A DNA stretch of 64,000 bases from DATARH01 sp963746885 (GCA_963746885.1 CAVVDM010000004.1:372001-436000), one strand, 5' to 3'; counted from the stretch's first letter, positions 51,649 to 60,721 are shown. Translations and numbers: made by a program. Notes: generated from the sequence alone by a model not told the origin.

Positions 51649-52664
51649 CCCGGCTCCTCGTCGCCACGGGCGGCGCGGTCGCGCGCCTCGTAGGCGCCGA
51701 CGATCCGCGCCACCAGCCGGTGCCGCACGACGTCCTTTTCGGTAAACCGCACCACCCCGAATTCCTCGATCCCGCGCAGCGCTTCCAGCGCGTCGGCGAG
51801 GCCGGAGCGGGACGCAGGCGGCAGATCGACCTGGGTCGGGTCGCCGGTGACGACCATGCGCGAGCCTTCGCCGAGCCGCGTCAGGAACATCTTCATCTGC
51901 ACCGGCGTCGTGTTCTGCGCTTCGTCGAGGATCACGAAGGCGTGCGCCAAGGTGCGCCCGCGCATGAAGGCAAGCGGCGCCACCTCGATCTCGCCCGAAG
52001 CCAGCCGCTTTTGGAGCAGATCGGCCGGCAGCATGTCGTTGAGCGCGTCGAAGATCGGCCGCAGATAGGGATCGACCTTCTCGCGCAGGTCGCCCGGCAG
52101 GAAGCCCAAGCGCTCGCCGGCCTCGACCGCCGGCCGCGACAGGATGATCCGCTCGACCTTGCCGCCCATCAACAGGTCGATCGCGGCGGCGACTGCGAGA
52201 TAGGTCTTGCCGGTGCCGGCGGGGCCGAGCCCGAATACCAGCTCGTGCTCGCGCATCGCCTTGACGTAGGCGACCTGTGCCGCCGAGCGCGGCTCGATCC
52301 GCCGCTTCCGGGTGCGGAACCCGGTATCGTCGCGCCATAGGCTGAGGCTCTTGTCCTCGCTCTCGGCCTGCGCCAGGCGCAACGCCGCCTCGACCGCGGC
52401 GAGATCGATCTCGCGGCCTTGCTTCAGCCGTTCATAGAGCCGCGACAAGGCCAGCCGCGCCACGTCGGTGGCCGAGGCCGGGCCGGCGATCGACAGCCGG
52501 TTGCCGCGCGGAACCAGTGAGACGCCGAGTTGGCGCTCGATGTGGTCGAGATGCTGGTCGCGCTCGCCATAGAGTGCCGGCAGCAGCAGATTGTCGTCGA
52601 ATTCGAGCTGGCTGCGCCCGGCCGCGGCATAGGCGGCCTCGATCGCCGGCGGCACGTCGGTCAT
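51645..52664 (-). CDS. phoH: PhoH-like ATPase (YbeZ)
   Basis: Predicted ATPase/RNA helicase-like partner of YbeY. 339 residues. Walker A in FGLGPAGTGKTYLAVAAAID, Walker B in HAFVILDEAQNTTPVQMKMF; VERIILSRPAVEAGERLGFL and SRMVVTGDPTQVDLP are family features. N-terminal KH-like region from about 30 to 100. Overlaps the stop of miaB (ATGA) and the start of ybeY (GTGA). Confidence 0.96.
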   Translation of the reverse strand: MTDVPPAIEAAYAAAGRSQLEFDDNLLLPALYGERDQHLDHIERQLGVSLVPRGNRLSIAGPASATDVARLALSRLYERLKQGREIDLAAVEAALRLAQAESEDKSLSLWRDDTGFRTRKRRIEPRSAAQVAYVKAMREHELVFGLGPAGTGKTYLAVAAAIDLLMGGKVERIILSRPAVEAGERLGFLPGDLREKVDPYLRPIFDALNDMLPADLLQKRLASGEIEVAPLAFMRGRTLAHAFVILDEAQNTTPVQMKMFLTRLGEGSRMVVTGDPTQVDLPPASRSGLADALEALRGIEEFGVVRFTEKDVVRHRLVARIVGAYEARDRAARGDEEPG

Positions 52665-54022
52665 GCCGCCCCCTCCTGGGCGCCGAGCGCGCCGGCGAGG
52701 CTGTTGGGCTGGGCGCCCAGGATCGTCAGCGGCACGATGTCGCCGATCCGGCTCGCCGGTGCATCGGCATGGACGCTTTGCAGATAGGGGCTGCGGCCGA
52801 CGAGCTGTCCCGGATGTCGCCCCGGCTTTTCGAACAGCACCGGCAGGACGCGGCCGATGCAGCCTTGGTTGAACGCGCGCTGCTGCTCGCCGAGCAGCGC
52901 CTGCAGGGCGGCGAGGCGCTCGACCTTGACCGGCTCCGCGACCTGCGCGGCGGCGCCGGCGGCCGGGGTGCCGGGCCGCGGCGAATACTTGAACGAAAAC
53001 GCCTGGGCGAAGCCGATCTCGCGGACGAGCGCCAGCGTCGCGGCAAAATCCGCGTCGCTCTCGCCGGGATAGCCGACGATGAAATCGGACGACAGCGCGA
53101 TATCCGGGCGCGCCTGGCGCAGTCGCTCGACGGTGCGGCGATACTGGTCGGCGGTGTGCCGCCGGTTCATCGCCGCGAGCACCGGGTCGGCGCCGCTCTG
53201 CACCGGCAGATGCAGGAACGGCATCAGCTGCGGCACGTCGCGGTGTGCGGCAACGAGCCGGTCATCGACGTCGCGCGGGTGCGATGTCGTATAGCGCAGC
53301 CGGGCGAGGCCGGGGATGCCGGCGAGGGCGCCGATCAGCTCGCCCAGACCCCACTCGCCCGTATCCGGCGCGGCGCCGTGATAGGCGTTGACGTTCTGGC
53401 CGAGCAGCGTGATCTCGCGCGCCCCGGCGGCAACCAGCCGCTCGGCCTCGGCGATGACCGCAGCCGCCGGGCGGGAATATTCGGCGCCGCGCGTATACGG
53501 CACGACGCAGAAAGTGCAGAATTTGTCGCAGCCCTCCTGGATCGTCAGGAACGCGCTGACTCCCGACGCCGCCGCGCTCTCGGGCAGGAAGTCGAATTTG
53601 GGCTCGGCCGGAAAGCTGGTGTCGAGAATCCCCGGCCCCGCCTGCCGCTCGGCCTGCGCCACCATCTCGGGCAGATGGTGATAGGATTGCGGGCCGAAGA
53701 CGAGGTCGACAAACGGCGCGCGTTCCAGGATCTCGGCCCCTTCGGCCTGCGCGACGCAGCCCGCCACGGCGACGATCATCCGCCCGCCTTGCCGTTCGCG
53801 GGCGGCTTTCAGCCGGCGGATCGTGCCGAGTTCGGAGAACACCTTCTCCGCCGCCTTCTCGCGGATGTGGCAGGTGTTGAGGATGACCAGATCGGCGCCC
53901 GCCGGGCTTGCCGCCACCTCGTAGCCGAGGGGCGCCATCAACTCGGTCATGCGCGCCGAATCGTAGACATTCATCTGGCAGCCGTAGGTCTTGATAAAGA
54001 GCCGCTTTGTCGGTGTTGGCAT
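52661..54022 (-). CDS. miaB: tRNA-2-methylthio-N6-dimethylallyladenosine synthase MiaB
   Basis: Radical SAM methylthiotransferase acting on A37 of tRNA. About 453 residues. UPF0004 domain (KTYGCQMNVYDSARMTELM, ILNTCHIREKAAEK), radical SAM cluster in IQEGCDKFCTFCVVPYTRG (C-x3-C-x2-C), and a TRAM domain at the C-terminus. ATG 54022 chosen; a GTG at 54028 is also in frame. Downstream overlap with phoH. Confidence 0.95.
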   Translation of the reverse strand: MPTPTKRLFIKTYGCQMNVYDSARMTELMAPLGYEVAASPAGADLVILNTCHIREKAAEKVFSELGTIRRLKAARERQGGRMIVAVAGCVAQAEGAEILERAPFVDLVFGPQSYHHLPEMVAQAERQAGPGILDTSFPAEPKFDFLPESAAASGVSAFLTIQEGCDKFCTFCVVPYTRGAEYSRPAAAVIAEAERLVAAGAREITLLGQNVNAYHGAAPDTGEWGLGELIGALAGIPGLARLRYTTSHPRDVDDRLVAAHRDVPQLMPFLHLPVQSGADPVLAAMNRRHTADQYRRTVERLRQARPDIALSSDFIVGYPGESDADFAATLALVREIGFAQAFSFKYSPRPGTPAAGAAAQVAEPVKVERLAALQALLGEQQRAFNQGCIGRVLPVLFEKPGRHPGQLVGRSPYLQSVHADAPASRIGDIVPLTILGAQPNSLAGALGAQEGAA

Positions 54023-54065
54023 GGTCACCTGTGGCGCCGGTGCGGCGCGGGGTCAGTCGAGCCGG

Positions 54066-54938
54066 TCATCCGAGCGCCGCTGCGGCGGTATCGGGGGCCG
54101 CGGGCCGCTTCTGCGGTGCTGCCGCCGGCGCAGCCGCTCGCCTGCCGCGCCGGCCGCTCAGGGCGGTGGCGAGGCCGCTGGCCACATGCTCCTCGCAATA
54201 GCGCGCCAGCGTCTTGCGCGAGCCGCATTCGGCCAGGGTCGTCGGCGGATGGAACTCGACGACGATCTCGATCGTGCCGAGGCCGAGTACGGTCCACAAA
54301 TGCGGCGCCAACGCCATCGACCCGTACCAGGCGAAGAGCGGCCGGAAGCGGCGCCCGATCGGCATGCCGTCAAGCTTGGTATAGGCAATCGAAACCGGCT
54401 GCACGGTCACCGGGTCGCTTGCCGCGGTTGCGGCGACGCTGAACAGCGCGCTCTTGAAGGGCAGGGTGCGGTTGCCGTCGCCGCTCGTCCCTTCGGGGAA
54501 CAGAACGAGCGCATCGCCGGCGGCGAGGCGGCCGGCGATGCTGTCGCGCTGCTGCGGCGTGCTGCGCACCTGGCGGTCGACAAACACCGAGCGCTGCAGC
54601 CGCGCCAGCCAGCCGAACAGCGGCCAGCCGGCTACCTCGTTCTTGGCGATGAACGAGACCGGCAGCAGCGCTCCGAGGACGGTGATGTCGAGATAGGAGA
54701 TGTGGTTGGAAGCAAACAGCACCGGCCGCGCATTGATCGGCCGGCCGATGCGTCGCACCCGCAAGCCGAGGATGCGGCAGCACGAGCGATGATAGAAGCG
54801 CGGGAAACTCGCCACCCAGGGCCGCCCGAGCATCAGGCCAAATGCCTGCACCGGCATCAGCAGCAAGGTCCAGCCGAAATAAATCGACAGCCGCCGCAGC
54901 CCCAGCAGCGGCGAGCCCATGCGCTCTATGCGGCCCAT
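54066..54938 (-). CDS. plsC: 1-acyl-sn-glycerol-3-phosphate acyltransferase (PlsC/OlsA type)
   Basis: Membrane-associated acyltransferase that makes phosphatidic acid or completes ornithine lipid. 290 residues. H-x4-D motif in FASNHISYLDITVLG, the second block LVLFPEGTSGDGNRTLPF, a hydrophobic N-terminal segment, and an Ala/Pro-rich C-terminal tail. Its start at 54938 (or 54920) overlaps the end of the upstream N-acyltransferase gene. That pairing resembles olsB-olsA, so either phospholipid or ornithine lipid synthesis is possible. Confidence 0.87.
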   Translation of the reverse strand: MGRIERMGSPLLGLRRLSIYFGWTLLLMPVQAFGLMLGRPWVASFPRFYHRSCCRILGLRVRRIGRPINARPVLFASNHISYLDITVLGALLPVSFIAKNEVAGWPLFGWLARLQRSVFVDRQVRSTPQQRDSIAGRLAAGDALVLFPEGTSGDGNRTLPFKSALFSVAATAASDPVTVQPVSIAYTKLDGMPIGRRFRPLFAWYGSMALAPHLWTVLGLGTIEIVVEFHPPTTLAECGSRKTLARYCEEHVASGLATALSGRRGRRAAAPAAAPQKRPAAPDTAAAALG

Positions 54939-55789
54939 GTCTCTTTCGATTTGCGCTCGTAATGGCGCGTATATTTTTCGGTGATCAGCTCGGTCTTGAC
55001 GACGATGCAGACATCGGTGGTGTTGAATTGCTCGTCGATAACGGCGCCGTCGCCGACAAACCCGCCGAGCCGCAGATACCCCTTGATCAGCGGCGGCAGG
55101 GCCGCGAGCGTGCGGCTCGGGTTGAATGCCGCCGGATCGAGCCGGCGCATCTCGACGAACCGCTCGGGCAGGGCGCGGGCGCGCAATGCCGGCGGCGCCA
55201 GGTGATGGTAGTAGAGATAGGTGAGCGGTATCGCCTGCGCGTCCGGGTCGGTGCCGGGCAGGCTGGCGCAGCCGAACATCAAGGCGATGTCGTAGTGAAA
55301 GACATAGGCCGCGATGCCGCTCCACAGCAGCTGCATGACGGGCCGAGCCCGATACCCGGCATCGACGCAGGAGCGGCCGAGCTCGAGGATCTCGCCAGGA
55401 TAGGCGATCAACCGCGAGATGTCGTATTCGGCGGCCGAATAGAACGCGCCGTGACGCTGCGCCGCCTCGCGCCGGATCAGGCGGTAGGTGCCGACCACGG
55501 CTTCGGCGCCGCTGCCGCGGCTGTGATCGAGCACCAGCAGGTGATCGCAGAGCTGGTCGAAATCGTCGCGGTCGCGGCGCTGCTGCGCCATGCCGGGCAG
55601 CGGCCGCGCGCCCATGATTTCGTAGAAGATGCGATAGCGCAGCGCCAGCGCCGCGTCGATGTCGGCGGCGCTCTCCGCGAGCCGCACCTGAAGCCGGCCG
55701 GAGGCGATGTCGACGACCCGCGCGTCACCCGGCAACGGTGCTGCCTCTTCGAGCCTGCGGCCGGACGACTTCGCAGCGGCGGTGATCAT
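54926..55789 (-). CDS. GNAT-type N-acyltransferase, OlsB/haemolysin-like
   Basis: 287 residues. Belongs to the family of OlsB, which attaches a 3-hydroxyacyl chain to ornithine as the first step of ornithine lipid synthesis. Landmarks: QVRLAESAADIDAALALRYR, VVGTYRLIRREAAQRHG, EILELGRSCVDAGYR and LMFGCASLPGTDPDAQA. No membrane helix is obvious. ATG 55789 is preferred over TTG 55798. It lies between fur and plsC in the conserved order; OlsB is the likely but unproved role. Confidence 0.78.
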   Translation of the reverse strand: MITAAAKSSGRRLEEAAPLPGDARVVDIASGRLQVRLAESAADIDAALALRYRIFYEIMGARPLPGMAQQRRDRDDFDQLCDHLLVLDHSRGSGAEAVVGTYRLIRREAAQRHGAFYSAAEYDISRLIAYPGEILELGRSCVDAGYRARPVMQLLWSGIAAYVFHYDIALMFGCASLPGTDPDAQAIPLTYLYYHHLAPPALRARALPERFVEMRRLDPAAFNPSRTLAALPPLIKGYLRLGGFVGDGAVIDEQFNTTDVCIVVKTELITEKYTRHYERKSKETWAA

Positions 55790-55904
55790 GCGCGGCAATC
55801 CCGCGGTGGGACCGGGCCGGCCGGGTTGCGCTGCTCCGGGTTACGCTGCCCCGGGGCGCCCGTGAGCGGCGCGACGCGATGCCGCGCAGGGCGGGGCTGC
55901 TGCA

Positions 55905-56336
55905 TCAATTCCCGTCCGACCGCTGCTTGCCGTGCCGCGGCACGGCGTAAAGCTCGAGGCGATGGCCGACCAGATCGTAGCCGAGGCGGTCGGCGATGAT
56001 TTCCTGCAGCTTCTCGATCTCCTCGTTGCGGAATTCGATGACCCGCCCGCTTTGCAGATCGATCAGGTGATCGTGATGCGCGCTCGGCATTTCCTCATAG
56101 CGCGATCGACCGTCGCCGAAATCGTGCCGGGCGAGAATGTTGGCCTCCTCGAACAACCGCACGGTGCGGTAGACCGTGGCGATGCTGATGCGCGGATCGA
56201 TCGCAGTGGCCCGCCGGTAGACCTGCTCGACATCCGGATGGTCGGCCGAATCCGACAGCACCCGCGCGATAACGCGGCGCTGCTCGGTCATCTTTAACCC
56301 TTTGTCGAGACACAGCTGCTCGAGGCGTGAGGTCAT
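55905..56336 (-). CDS. fur: Fur-family transcriptional regulator (Fur/Mur type)
   Basis: Metal-responsive repressor, 143 residues. Winged helix KMTEQRRVIARVLSDSADHP and RISIATVYRTVRLFEEANIL, dimerisation domain with HHDHLIDLQSGRVIEFRNEE. The classic C-terminal Cys motifs are absent, as in alphaproteobacterial Fur/Mur, which often senses manganese. With irr at 33 kb, the window has two Fur-superfamily regulators of different classes. Confidence 0.9.
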   Translation of the reverse strand: MTSRLEQLCLDKGLKMTEQRRVIARVLSDSADHPDVEQVYRRATAIDPRISIATVYRTVRLFEEANILARHDFGDGRSRYEEMPSAHHDHLIDLQSGRVIEFRNEEIEKLQEIIADRLGYDLVGHRLELYAVPRHGKQRSDGN

Positions 56337-56350
56337 CGGCTCGCGATTCC

Positions 56351-56397
56351 GGCGGCGCGTACGCCGCCATTATAACCGAACTCGCTCGTCCAGCCTA
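56351..56397 (-). promoter_or_regulatory. fur promoter and leader hairpin
   Basis: Minus-strand -10 TATAAT (56374-56369), 33 bases before the fur ATG, with a weak -35 TAGGCT 17 bases upstream (56397-56392). Just downstream of the -10, a GGCGGCG-CGTA-CGCCGCC palindrome (56351-56368) would fold in the short leader. No Fur box is recognised. Confidence 0.45.
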
Positions 56398-56441
56398 TGC
56401 CTGCGAACTTCCGCCAAACGGCGCCCCGGCCGCGCGCGATG

Positions 56442-56861
56442 TCACGCCTGGCCGCGCCGAGCCCGCGTGCCGAGCCCGATTTCCTTGGCCAGCCGGCTGC
56501 GCTGCCGCGCATAGCTCGGCGCAACCATCGGATAATCCGACGCCAAGCCCCAGCGCTCGCGATATGCCTCGGGCGACATATTGTAGGCCGTCTTCAGGTG
56601 CCGCTTCAGCATCTTGAGCTTCTTGCCGTCTTCGAGACAGACGATGTAGTCGGGCTGGACCGATTTCTTGATGCTGACCGCCGGTTGCGGTCGCGCCGCC
56701 GCCGGCGCCGCCGGCACCGTCCCGATATTGGCCAGGGAGTTGTAGACTTGGTTGATCAGCTGAGGCAGATCGCCGAGCGCCACGGTGTTGTTCGACACGT
56801 GCGCCGCCACGATTTCCGTGGTCAGGGCTAGCAAATCGCTGGGTTGCTCTAGGTTATCCAT
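56442..56861 (-). CDS. mucR: MucR/Ros-family transcriptional regulator
   Basis: 139 residues. MucR-type global regulator and H-NS-like nucleoid protein of Alphaproteobacteria. The DNA-binding region is SVQPDYIVCLEDGKKLKMLK, then RHLKTAYNMSPEAYRERWGL, then DYPMVAPSYARQRSRLAKEI. The usual C2H2 zinc finger is degenerate: C-L-E-D replaces C-x2-C, and the second His after RHL is missing. It may bind DNA without zinc, or in a modified form. ATG 56861 has AGGAAGAG upstream. Confidence 0.9.
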   Translation of the reverse strand: MDNLEQPSDLLALTTEIVAAHVSNNTVALGDLPQLINQVYNSLANIGTVPAAPAAARPQPAVSIKKSVQPDYIVCLEDGKKLKMLKRHLKTAYNMSPEAYRERWGLASDYPMVAPSYARQRSRLAKEIGLGTRARRGQA

Positions 56862-57045
56862 CACGCTCTTCCTGCCATCCGACTGCTTGCAAATATAAGT
56901 AATGGTCGGTGGCGGTGCAATATCGGGTTTGCCCGAATTTCTCGGACTGTGCTGCAGCGTCGCAAGTTGCCGACGGCGGCAATCGCAGCAACAATCGAGT
57001 AGAGATCGACACGATGGCGGGACGAACGGCGCCGGCGCGGCTATT

Positions 57046-57525
57046 TCATCGGGGCGACGCTTGGACCGATCGACCGGCAACAGCGCGGCGCAGGATCAGA
57101 CCGTCAGCCACCTGGCCGCTGCGGTGGTAGTAACGCGGTCGCCGTCCGACCTGCACGAACCCGCACGCCGCATAGAGACGGCGAGCCGCGTCGTTGTCGG
57201 TTGCCACTTCGAGCACCAGCGAGCCGACCGGGCGCCGCTCGGCTTGCGCAATGACCGCCTCGATCAGCGCCCGCCCGAGGCCGAGGCGGCGGCAATCGGG
57301 CAATACTCCGAGCGACAGCACCTCGATCTCGTCTCCGAGATCGCGCGCCAGGACGAAGCCGGCCGGGCTGTCGGCCCGCCACGCCAGATAGCCGGACACG
57401 CCGGACAGGCCGAGCACCCGTCCGAGCGCTGCCGCATCCCACGGATCTTCCGGAAATGCGGCGCTGTGCATGACCGCCAGCGGCAGCGCCAGCCCGGGCG
57501 GCAGGGGGGTGATCGGACCGCTCAC
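57046..57525 (-). CDS. rimI: Ribosomal-protein-alanine N-acetyltransferase RimI
   Basis: GNAT acetyltransferase that modifies the N-terminus of S18 or a related target. 159 residues. Acetyl-CoA loop R-x2-G-x-G/A in LPDCRRLGLGRALIEAVIAQ, with VLEVATDNDAARRLYAACGF at the C-terminal half. It overlaps the stop of tsaB (ATGA), a coupling seen in many bacteria. Confidence 0.9.
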   Translation of the reverse strand: MSGPITPLPPGLALPLAVMHSAAFPEDPWDAAALGRVLGLSGVSGYLAWRADSPAGFVLARDLGDEIEVLSLGVLPDCRRLGLGRALIEAVIAQAERRPVGSLVLEVATDNDAARRLYAACGFVQVGRRPRYYHRSGQVADGLILRRAVAGRSVQASPR

Positions 57526-58280
57526 CGCGCGGCGGCCGGGGCCGGGCGCTTCGGCAGCGTCACTTCCGGCGGGCGCAGGTACAGCGGCCGAACTGCGCCG
57601 GGCGCCGCACCGTCCTGGAGGCAGTCGAGCGCGGCGGCGGCGACGCCGAGCGCGTCGGGCGCCGAATCGCCGGCGATCGCCCGGCCGGTGCGACTGTCGA
57701 GCGCGGCCGCCGCCGCCGCCGCAGCGTCGCCGGCGATCAGCAATGGCGCGTCGCCGGCAAGGCTGGCGGCGTAGGCGCCGAGCGCGTCGGGCAGCACGGC
57801 TTGCGGCGGTCCGAGCGGCTTGGCCGTCCCCGGGGCGAAGATCTGGACGTAGAGATCGTCCCGCCGGCTGTCGAGGGCGACGAGCAACGGCCTGTCGCGG
57901 GCAACCTCATCGAGCGCCGCGACGCGGACCGCGACGGCAATGAAGCTGCTGACCCCGACCAGGCGTGCACCGGCGGCGAGCGCGATGCCGTGTGCGGCGG
58001 CGAGCCCGACGCGGATCCCGGTGAAGCCGCCCGGCCCGATCGCAGCGGCGACGATCTCGATCTCCGACGGCGTCAGCCCGGCCCGCGCCACGATCCGCGC
58101 GACCATCGGCAGCAGAACCTCGGCGTGGCCGTGCCGCAGCGCCCGGTGCTCTGTCGCGACCACCGCGCCGCCGCGCAGCACCGCGGCCGAACAGGCTGAG
58201 CTCGCGGTCTCGATCGCCAGCAGCGCCGGCGAGGCCCCGGTGGTGGAGATGCGCGGGATCGTCGCGCCGCGTCGTGTCAC
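57522..58280 (-). CDS. tsaB: TsaB, tRNA threonylcarbamoyladenosine synthesis protein
   Basis: Inactive ASKHA-fold partner of TsaD/TsaE for t6A37 in tRNA. 252 residues. Motifs: LLAIETASSACSAAVLRG, HAEVLLPMVARIVARAGL, AAIGPGGFTGIRVGLAAAHG. GTG 58280 overlaps the nitroreductase stop in GTGA and gives a short Arg-rich leader before the ASKHA core. Confidence 0.92.
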   Translation of the reverse strand: MTRRGATIPRISTTGASPALLAIETASSACSAAVLRGGAVVATEHRALRHGHAEVLLPMVARIVARAGLTPSEIEIVAAAIGPGGFTGIRVGLAAAHGIALAAGARLVGVSSFIAVAVRVAALDEVARDRPLLVALDSRRDDLYVQIFAPGTAKPLGPPQAVLPDALGAYAASLAGDAPLLIAGDAAAAAAAALDSRTGRAIAGDSAPDALGVAAAALDCLQDGAAPGAVRPLYLRPPEVTLPKRPAPAAAR

Positions 58281-58801
58281 AGGATTTGGCACGCCTCGTC
58301 GAAGCCAAGCGGCGGCGGCTGCGGTGACGGTTGCATATCGTCGCCGTAGCCGATTGCGCACAGAAAACGCGCCGCGAGCGCGCCCTCGGGAAAAAACGCG
58401 GCATCGACCAGCCTTGCGTCGAAATGCCAGATCGGCCCGCAATCGAGCCCGAGCGCTCGCGCCGCGATGATCAGATAGGCAGCCTGCAGGGCACCGTCGC
58501 ACAGCGCCGCCGCCGCATCGTTATCGCTGCGCCGGCAGGCGATGATCGCCGCGATCGGCGCGGTCGCGACGCCGTCCTGCTCCGCTGGCGCGATGGCCGG
58601 CACCAGTCGAGCCTTGGCCAGCGCCGAGCGAACAAATAGGATTTGGCCCGCGCCGGCGTGGCCGCTGGTCGGTCCGTGCTTCACCAGTTCCCACAGCGCA
58701 CGCAGCATCGTGTCGTTGACCGGCTTGGCCAGCCACGCGCCGCGGCTGCGCGGCGCCCGAAACAGCGTGTCGAGCGCGGCGTCGTTGACGATACGGGGCA
58801 T
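58277..58801 (-). CDS. Nitroreductase family protein (RutE/HadB-like)
   Basis: FMN-dependent oxidoreductase, 174 residues. The start MPRIVNDAALDTLFRAPRSR, the segment LWELVKHGPTSGHAG and the C-terminal AARALGLDCGPIWHFDARLV recall malonic semialdehyde reductase RutE and relatives. No other rut gene is nearby, so the specific reaction is uncertain. ATG 58801 follows AGGAG at seven bases. Coupled to tsaB. Confidence 0.85.
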   Translation of the reverse strand: MPRIVNDAALDTLFRAPRSRGAWLAKPVNDTMLRALWELVKHGPTSGHAGAGQILFVRSALAKARLVPAIAPAEQDGVATAPIAAIIACRRSDNDAAAALCDGALQAAYLIIAARALGLDCGPIWHFDARLVDAAFFPEGALAARFLCAIGYGDDMQPSPQPPPLGFDEACQIL

Positions 58802-58865
58802 CGCACCGCTCCTGGCCACGGCCACCGGGGGTGCTGGGGTTGAGGGCCGTTCTCAGGCGCCGGCG

Positions 58866-59420
58866 TCAGACCGCGCGCACTTCGAGCACCTCGGGGACGT
58901 AGTGCCGCAGCATGTTCTCGATGCCGGCCTTGAGGGTCGCGGTCGAGCTGGGGCATCCCGAGCACGCGCCCTGCATGTGCAGATAGACGATGCCGTCCTC
59001 GAAATCCTCGAAGGTGATGTCGCCGCCGTCCATCGCCACCGCCGGCCGCACCCGCGTCTCGAGGAGCTCCTTGATCTGTGCGACGACCTCATCATCCGCC
59101 TCGGCGGCCGGGCCGTCGGCGGGCTCGCTCGCCGCGCCGATGATGACCGGCCGTCCGGTCGTGAAATGCTCCATGATCGCCGCGAGCACTGCCGGCTTCA
59201 GCTGCTGCCAGTCGCTGGCGCCGTCCTTGGTCACGGTGATGAAATCAGCGCCGAGAAAGACGCCGGCAACGTCGACCAGCTCGAACAGCCGCTCGGCGAG
59301 CGGCGAGCGCGCCGCCCCGCCGCGCTCGGGGAAGTTGGCGGTCCCGCGCTCCATGACAGTGCAGCCGGGCAGGAATTTCAGAGTGGCCGGGTTCGGCGTC
59401 TGCTCGGTCTGGATGAACAT
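58866..59420 (-). CDS. nfuA: NfuA-type Fe-S scaffold (NifU C-terminal domain)
   Basis: Fe-S cluster carrier, 184 residues. N-terminal Nfu/Scaffold domain (MFIQTEQTPNPATLKFLPG, FELVDVAGVFLGADFITVTK) and C-terminal NifU domain with the cluster site in QGACSGCPSSTATLKAGIE (C-x2-C). It could supply clusters to miaB, hpnR and the Fe-S oxidoreductase in this window. Divergent from recA. Confidence 0.93.
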   Translation of the reverse strand: MFIQTEQTPNPATLKFLPGCTVMERGTANFPERGGAARSPLAERLFELVDVAGVFLGADFITVTKDGASDWQQLKPAVLAAIMEHFTTGRPVIIGAASEPADGPAAEADDEVVAQIKELLETRVRPAVAMDGGDITFEDFEDGIVYLHMQGACSGCPSSTATLKAGIENMLRHYVPEVLEVRAV

Positions 59421-59567
59421 CGAGGGGCTCCGCGCGCAAGGGAGATAAAGAGGCGAGCTAAGCATTGGGGTTTTGCGGTGCCGAATCAACCCCGCACCGA
59501 TCTTCCCGGCGTTACCGAGCCGCGCTGCCGGGCAGTCTGCCTGGGGATTCCGGGCCGATAATGCCGG

Positions 59568-59595
59568 TTGCACTTGGGAACAAATCATGTACGAT
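59568..59595 (+). promoter_or_regulatory. recA promoter with LexA-type box
   Basis: -35 TTGCAC (59568-59573), a 16-base spacer and -10 TACGAT (59590-59595). Inside it GAAC (59578-59581), 7 bases, GTAC (59589-59592) matches the GAAC-N7-GAAC LexA box in 7 of 8 bases. The lexA gene in this window has a perfect box, which supports this reading. Confidence 0.68.
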
Positions 59596-59653
59596 AGTGT
59601 TCTGCCGCGCGTTGCGCGGCCCTGCCCGGTGTGGAATAAGGGGGAGCGGGACG

Positions 59654-60721
59654 ATGCAAAACGCGTTGCGCCTTTTGGACAAGGACACGATGGACAAGCA
59701 GCGGGCGTTGGATGCGGCTCTCGGGCAGATCGAGCGCGCCTTCGGCAAGGGCTCGATCATGAAGCTCGGCGCGCGCGCGCCGCTATCGGATATCGACGTG
59801 ATCTCCTCGGGTTCCCTGGGGCTCGACATCGCGCTCGGCATCGGCGGTTTGCCGCGCGGCCGGGTGGTCGAGATCTACGGCCCGGAAAGCTCGGGCAAGA
59901 CGACGCTGGCGCTGCACGTCATCGCCGAGGCGCAGAAGGGCGGCGGCACCTGCGCCTTCATCGACGCCGAGCATGCGCTCGATCCGGGGTATGCGAGAAA
60001 GCTCGGGGTCGATGTCGACAACCTGCTGATCTCGCAGCCCGACGCCGGCGAGCAGGCGCTCGAGATTGCCGACACGCTGGTGCGCTCCGGCGCGATCGAC
60101 GTGCTCGTGATCAATTCGGTCGCGGCGCTGGTGCCGCGCGCCGAATTGGAAGGCGAGATGGGCGACAGCCATATGGGGCTGCACGCACGGCTGATGAGCC
60201 AGGCTCTGCGCAAGCTGACCGGCTCGATCTCGCGGTCGCGCGCGATGGTCATCTTCATCAACCAGATCCGCATGAAGATCGGCGTCATGTTCGGCAGTCC
60301 CGAGACGACGACCGGCGGCAACGCGCTCAAATTCTATGCCTCGGTCCGGCTCGACATCCGCCGCATCGGGTCGATCAAGGATCGCGACCAGGTGACCGGC
60401 AACCAGACCCGCGTCAAGGTGGTCAAGAACAAGATGGCGCCGCCGTTCAAGGCGGTCGATTTCGACATCATGTACGGCGAGGGGATCTCCAAGCGCGGCG
60501 AATTGATCGATCTCGGGGTGCAGGCCGGGGTCGTCGAGAAATCGGGCTCGTGGTACTCGCACGACGGCCAGCGGATCGGGCAGGGCCGCGAAAACGCCAA
60601 ACTCTATCTGAAGGACCATTCCGACGCCGCCGAGGCGATCGAGCGCGCGATCCGCGCCAATGCCGGCCTCGTCGCCGATGCGATGATGACGACGCCCGGC
60701 GATGTTGCCGAGGAGGAGTGA
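59654..60721 (+). CDS. recA: Recombinase RecA
   Basis: Homologous recombination and SOS coprotease, 355 residues. Walker A GPESSGKT at 76-83; CAFIDAEHALDPGYARKLGV, GAIDVLVINSVAALVPRAEL (Walker B) and MVIFINQIRMKIGVMFGSPE are all present; TTTGGNALKFYASVRLDIRR follows. The C-terminus ends in the acidic tail PGDVAEEE. ATG 59654 has GGGAG upstream; ATG 59690 is also possible. Confidence 0.98.
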   Translation: MQNALRLLDKDTMDKQRALDAALGQIERAFGKGSIMKLGARAPLSDIDVISSGSLGLDIALGIGGLPRGRVVEIYGPESSGKTTLALHVIAEAQKGGGTCAFIDAEHALDPGYARKLGVDVDNLLISQPDAGEQALEIADTLVRSGAIDVLVINSVAALVPRAELEGEMGDSHMGLHARLMSQALRKLTGSISRSRAMVIFINQIRMKIGVMFGSPETTTGGNALKFYASVRLDIRRIGSIKDRDQVTGNQTRVKVVKNKMAPPFKAVDFDIMYGEGISKRGELIDLGVQAGVVEKSGSWYSHDGQRIGQGRENAKLYLKDHSDAAEAIERAIRANAGLVADAMMTTPGDVAEEE

